Source: JARYMI01 sp964550915
GTDB taxonomy: Bacteria > Acidobacteriota > Aminicenantia > Aminicenantales > UBA8522
Direction: 5' to 3'
DNA length: 6,812 nt
Assembly: GCA_964550915.1 (NCBI GenBank)
Contig: CAZKBY010000147.1
Location: 1-6,812, forward strand
The notes under the pieces are model-generated. The model did not search any database. It worked only from the letters and a program-made list of their open reading frames with translations, and had not been told where the DNA came from. Numbering within the stretch: position 1 is the stretch's first letter; each line of letters opens with the position of its first letter. A program made the translations under genes and the position numbers. Of the stretch, positions 5,535 to 6,812 are shown in pieces.

Positions 5535-6752
5535 TCAGAACCGGTAGGCCAGGCCGGCTCTAAAAATGAGGCCGTTCCAGAACCCCAGCTCTGCCTTGGC
5601 TATCAGACCGCTTGTGATCTCCCCTTTGACTCCCAGAGCCGCGTGAAGGAGGAGAAACAGATTGAGCTCGATGTCTCCTTCTTCCCGCAGTTCATCAAAC
5701 GTTTTGGTTTCGCCGCCCTGGACCTGGCTCTGCACGCTTCCCCTCTTGTATGTCCCGGTGTACTCATACTTTGCTTCTCCCGAGAGCGGCCCGACTCCAA
5801 GGCCGAAAACGAAATAGGGAGTTACCCGCCAAGCGGGAGCAAAGTCCCAGCGAAAACTCAGGTTCGTCGTGACCGGATTTGTTTCTACATAGGCTTCTGC
5901 ATCGACTGTGGCTTCGCTGCCGTCAGCATATCTTTGAACGACCTGACCCTGAACCGGAACTCTGACGTGGGTTTTCTCCAGGGAAAACCCCAAACTCATC
6001 GACCCGCGTCGGCCAAGGGGATAGAAGCGAATTTCCATTCCGTAATTCGAGCCTTCAGAATCAAGAGAGAAGCTTGACTCATAAGAGGAACGCGCCAGGG
6101 GGCCATAGCTTTTGCTCAGCTCATCGCTCAGGTTATCCCGGACTTCGTTGGCAACTTTTTTCGTCAAGGAAGATTCAAAAAGGCTCTTGACTGGATCGAT
6201 ACTCCAGCCAGAAAAATGGACCTCGATCTCCCAGTATCCGCCCTTTTTTTCTTCATAAACAGGGGCCTGGGGAGCCACGGCTTTTTCTGGCGAAGGCGCT
6301 TCTACCTTTTCCTTTCGGACCGGCTGCGGGATGGGAGGTGCGGCCGGCTGCGAGGCAGGCGCTTGTATTTTTAGCCCTTTCTTAACCTCGGAGAAAAGAT
6401 CGACAAACGTCTGCGGATAGAAGAGAGCGGATATTTCCTTCTGCGGGTTTATTTCCAGGACTTTCCCTATCGATGTTTTGGCATTCTCGATGTCATTGTT
6501 GAAAAAATAGCAGAGCGAAAGCCCCATCCAGGCGCGTGAGAGGAGCATTTTATTATCCGTAATCTTGGTGATCTGAAGATAATTTTGCATCGCCTTCTGG
6601 TAATCGCCTTTGGAATAAAGCTCATCAGCCTGGGCGACGAGTGTCTCAGCCTGCGCTTCTTTTTCCCCGGCAGTCTGGGCAACGGACATCGTGGCTGAAA
6701 GAAGAAAAACGAAAACGAACAAAAGGGAGAAGATGAACCGCTCCTTCCTCAT
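5535..6752 (-). CDS. Secreted TPR-containing protein with C-terminal outer-membrane beta-barrel-like domain
   Basis: Not recognised as a named family. With the preferred start it has 405 residues. It opens with a Sec signal peptide: basic MRKER, then a hydrophobic FIFSLLFVFVFLL core, with likely cleavage after SVA (about residue 25). Residues about 40-104 hold two TPR-like helical pairs (ADELYSKGDYQKAMQNYLQI, then AWMGLSLCYFFNNDIENAKT and VLEINP). A proline/alanine-rich linker (about 129-166) follows. Residues about 173-405 alternate polar and aromatic/hydrophobic positions typical of beta-strands (YWEIEVHFSGW, GMEIRFYPLG, SMSLGFSLEK, NLSFRWDF, TPYFVFGLGVG) and end in GLAYRF, with the terminal Phe usual for proteins inserted by BamA. 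I infer a periplasmic TPR region tethered to an outer-membrane barrel. The ATG at 6782 gives 10 extra residues, but GGAGG (6764-6760) lies downstream of it and 7 nt before the ATG at 6752, so the shorter form is chosen; the ATG at 6755 is also possible. Confidence 0.8.
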   Translation of the reverse strand: MRKERFIFSLLFVFVFLLSATMSVAQTAGEKEAQAETLVAQADELYSKGDYQKAMQNYLQITKITDNKMLLSRAWMGLSLCYFFNNDIENAKTSIGKVLEINPQKEISALFYPQTFVDLFSEVKKGLKIQAPASQPAAPPIPQPVRKEKVEAPSPEKAVAPQAPVYEEKKGGYWEIEVHFSGWSIDPVKSLFESSLTKKVANEVRDNLSDELSKSYGPLARSSYESSFSLDSEGSNYGMEIRFYPLGRRGSMSLGFSLEKTHVRVPVQGQVVQRYADGSEATVDAEAYVETNPVTTNLSFRWDFAPAWRVTPYFVFGLGVGPLSGEAKYEYTGTYKRGSVQSQVQGGETKTFDELREEGDIELNLFLLLHAALGVKGEITSGLIAKAELGFWNGLIFRAGLAYRF

Positions 6753-6759
6753 CATGCAT

Positions 6760-6764
6760 CCTCC
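6760..6764 (-). promoter_or_regulatory. Ribosome binding site deciding the barrel-protein start
   Basis: GGAGG on the minus strand lies 4 nt before the ATG at 6755 and 7 nt before the adjacent ATG at 6752, but downstream of the in-frame ATG at 6782. Translation should thus begin at the tandem ATGs, directly at the basic end of the signal peptide. Confidence 0.7.
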
Positions 6765-6812
6765 AGTCGTCGATTTTCTCATAAACGTTGGCCATCTTAA
6801 TGATATCGACGC

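Noticed and set aside
5266..5563. Plus-strand open frames of 84 and 74 codons
   Set aside because: They lie over the SRP RNA, whose structure explains the sequence.
5523..6077. 184-codon plus-strand open frame
   Set aside because: It is antisense to the beta-barrel part of the minus-strand gene and has no independent support.
6646..6810. Minus-strand frame open from the right edge, beginning VDIIKMANVYEKIDDW
   Set aside because: The opening looks protein-like, but accepting it requires a 107-nt overlap with the signal-peptide end of the barrel gene, where its translation becomes Phe/Arg/Ser-rich. Sequence to the right is needed to judge it.

Overview
The window looks like ordinary chromosome from an uncultured, probably diderm bacterium of moderate-to-high GC. 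The C-terminal beta-barrel protein with a Sec signal suggests an outer membrane, a Tat-exported iron-sulfur oxidoreductase is present, and the 4.5S-type RNA is of the large, Alu-containing form. The mix would suit an Acidobacteriota/Aminicenantes-like lineage, but that is only a guess from gene content. I see no mobile element, CRISPR array, tRNA or phage gene.

Layout. Positions 1-1930 (minus strand) carry a nadC-nadB operon for de novo NAD synthesis; nadB runs off the left edge. The two genes overlap by 11 bp. A 137-bp divergent intergenic region (1931-2067) holds two good sigma70-type promoters facing apart. Positions 2068-5187 (plus strand) carry a tight four-gene run: a corrinoid adenosyltransferase (cobA/btuR type), a small minimal-zincin metallopeptidase-family protein, a DapA-superfamily aldolase that resembles 4-hydroxy-2-oxoglutarate aldolase more than true DapA, and a Tat-exported aldo/keto reductase with a C-terminal two-cluster ferredoxin-like domain. 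Positions 5188-5534 contain no protein gene but a complete, about 270-nt signal recognition particle RNA on the minus strand, with its own TATAAT box. Positions 5535-6752 (minus strand) encode a secreted TPR/beta-barrel protein.

How it fits together. NadB and NadC do consecutive-but-one steps (aspartate to iminoaspartate; quinolinate to nicotinate mononucleotide); NadA is not in view. The plus-strand genes are spaced 9-35 bp apart and are probably co-transcribed, but they share no obvious pathway. The SRP RNA is an independent housekeeping transcript.

Most notable points: both divergent promoters place the predicted transcription start within a few bases of the start codon (leaderless or nearly so); a large Alu-domain SRP RNA occurs in an apparently diderm genome; and an NAD(P)H-type reductase fold carries a perfect Tat motif. 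I did not find a convincing new multi-gene system.
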